Shown: in pieces, positions 4,411 through 5,006 of the stretch
Layout of the letters: each line of letters begins with the position of its first letter
How positions within the stretch are numbered: position 1 is the first letter of the stretch
Assembly (NCBI GenBank): GCA_964569315.1
Contig: CAZMUZ010000185.1
Location: 1-5,006 of the forward strand
DNA: 5,006 bases
Origin: CADEFF01 sp964569315
Lineage (GTDB): Bacteria; Pseudomonadota; Alphaproteobacteria; Dongiales; Dongiaceae
Reading direction: 5' to 3'
Made by a program: the position numbers and the translations under genes
The notes under the pieces: model-generated
What the model was told of the DNA's origin: nothing
The model's input: only the letters and a program-made list of their open reading frames with translations
The model's database searches: none

Positions 4411-5006
4411 ATTGCCGTTGGTCTCGCCCTTGAGCGCCGCGCGGATCTTCTCGACGAGCTCGTTGCGTCGATAGGGCTTGTTCAGCAGCAGCACGCCTTC
4501 GTCGAGCTTGCCCTGATGCACGATCGCGTTCTCGGTGTAGCCGGAGGTGTAGAGCACCCTGAGGTCGGGCTGGCGCCGGCGCAGTTCCCGCACCAGCGTC
4601 GGCCCGCTGAGCCCGCCCGGCATGATCACGTCGGTGAAGAGCAGGTCGATCGGCTGGTGCTTCTCGAAGGCGGCGATGGCGTCCTTGCCGTTCGCCGCAT
4701 CCACCACGCGGTAGCCGAGATTGCCGAGCATGTTGACAGCGATCTCGCGGACGGCGGCGTCGTCTTCCACCACGAGGATAAGCTCGCCGCTGCCGCCCTT
4801 CTCCGCCGCCTTGAAATCGGTCGGCTCGACGGCGGCTACCGTGGCGCGCACGCGCGGCAGATAGAGCCGCACCGTCGTGCCGTGCCCGATCTCGCTGTAG
4901 ATCGTCATATGACCGCCGGATTGCTTGGCGAAGCCGAACACCATGCTGAGCCCGAGCCCGGTGCCCTTGCCGACGTCCTTCGTCGTGAAGAAGGGCTCGA
5001 TCGCGC
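4402..5006 (-). CDS. Hybrid sensor histidine kinase, C-terminal part (end of ATPase domain plus receiver domain)
   Basis: The last 200 residues of a two-component hybrid kinase whose sensor and dimerisation regions lie beyond position 5006. The fragment opens inside the HATPase domain with the F box EPFFTTK (residues 3-9) and the G2 box GKGTGLGLSMV (12-22), then GHGTTVRLYLPR closes that domain. After a linker rich in A and E comes a full receiver domain from about residue 75: the acidic pocket VVEDD (78-82), the phospho-accepting aspartate in LLFTDVIMPGG at residue 125 (codon at 4630-4632), the conserved threonine in LYTSGYT (153) and the lysine in LLNKPY (176). All key receiver residues are present, so phosphotransfer from the kinase core to its own receiver is expected. 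No DNA-binding output domain follows; the protein ends at NGNRG. An internal ATG at 4944 is not the start, because the kinase motifs continue upstream. The signal sensed cannot be told from this part. Confidence 0.95.
   Translation of the reverse strand, partial: AIEPFFTTKDVGKGTGLGLSMVFGFAKQSGGHMTIYSEIGHGTTVRLYLPRVRATVAAVEPTDFKAAEKGGSGELILVVEDDAAVREIAVNMLGNLGYRVVDAANGKDAIAAFEKHQPIDLLFTDVIMPGGLSGPTLVRELRRRQPDLRVLYTSGYTENAIVHQGKLDEGVLLLNKPYRRNELVEKIRAALKGETNGNRG

Noticed and set aside
3119..4474. A 451-residue plus-strand frame across chrA
   Set aside because: It is an arginine- and alanine-rich shadow of chrA in another frame, without any recognisable domain.

Overview
The window looks like chromosomal DNA from a high-GC alphaproteobacterium. 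A sphingomonad is my best guess, with Rhizobiales as the alternative. The reasons are the alphaproteobacterial form of the PCMT-like methyltransferase, the hybrid histidine kinase tail, the strong G/C preference at third codon positions and the overall gene style. This placement is inference from protein style, not from a search.

Layout, left to right. A PCMT-family (protein-L-isoaspartate O-methyltransferase-like) gene runs leftward off the window edge (1-532, minus). It is divided from a complete tRNA-Cys(GCA) gene (707-780, plus) by a short divergent region that holds a plausible promoter for each. Downstream of the tRNA lies about 650 bp of different character: an inverted repeat, two short sequence matches to the tRNA, and a small orphan membrane protein gene (984-1415) whose third-position GC is clearly lower than that of its neighbours. 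A gene-poor stretch follows, with a possible decayed reading frame on the minus strand. Next come a DUF2721 membrane protein (1718-2149, plus), an AT-richer intergenic region, a short Sel1-repeat protein (2448-2852, plus), another intergenic region with one weak minus-strand micro-ORF, and a full-length two-domain ChrA-type chromate transporter (3138-4337, plus). The window closes with the C-terminal part of a hybrid sensor histidine kinase (4402-5006, minus), which converges on chrA.

The plus-strand genes are separated by gaps of about 285-300 bp, so they look like independent transcription units rather than an operon. I see no shared pathway. The two-component fragment next to chrA is convergent, so its position does not suggest that it regulates chrA. 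No ChrB-type regulator gene is visible in the window.

The area most worth a second look is the segment just downstream of tRNA-Cys, which could be the scar of an integrated element. The evidence is short repeats plus base composition, so this is a hypothesis. I found no convincing undescribed multi-gene system: no CRISPR, no transposase or integrase, and no toxin-antitoxin pair.
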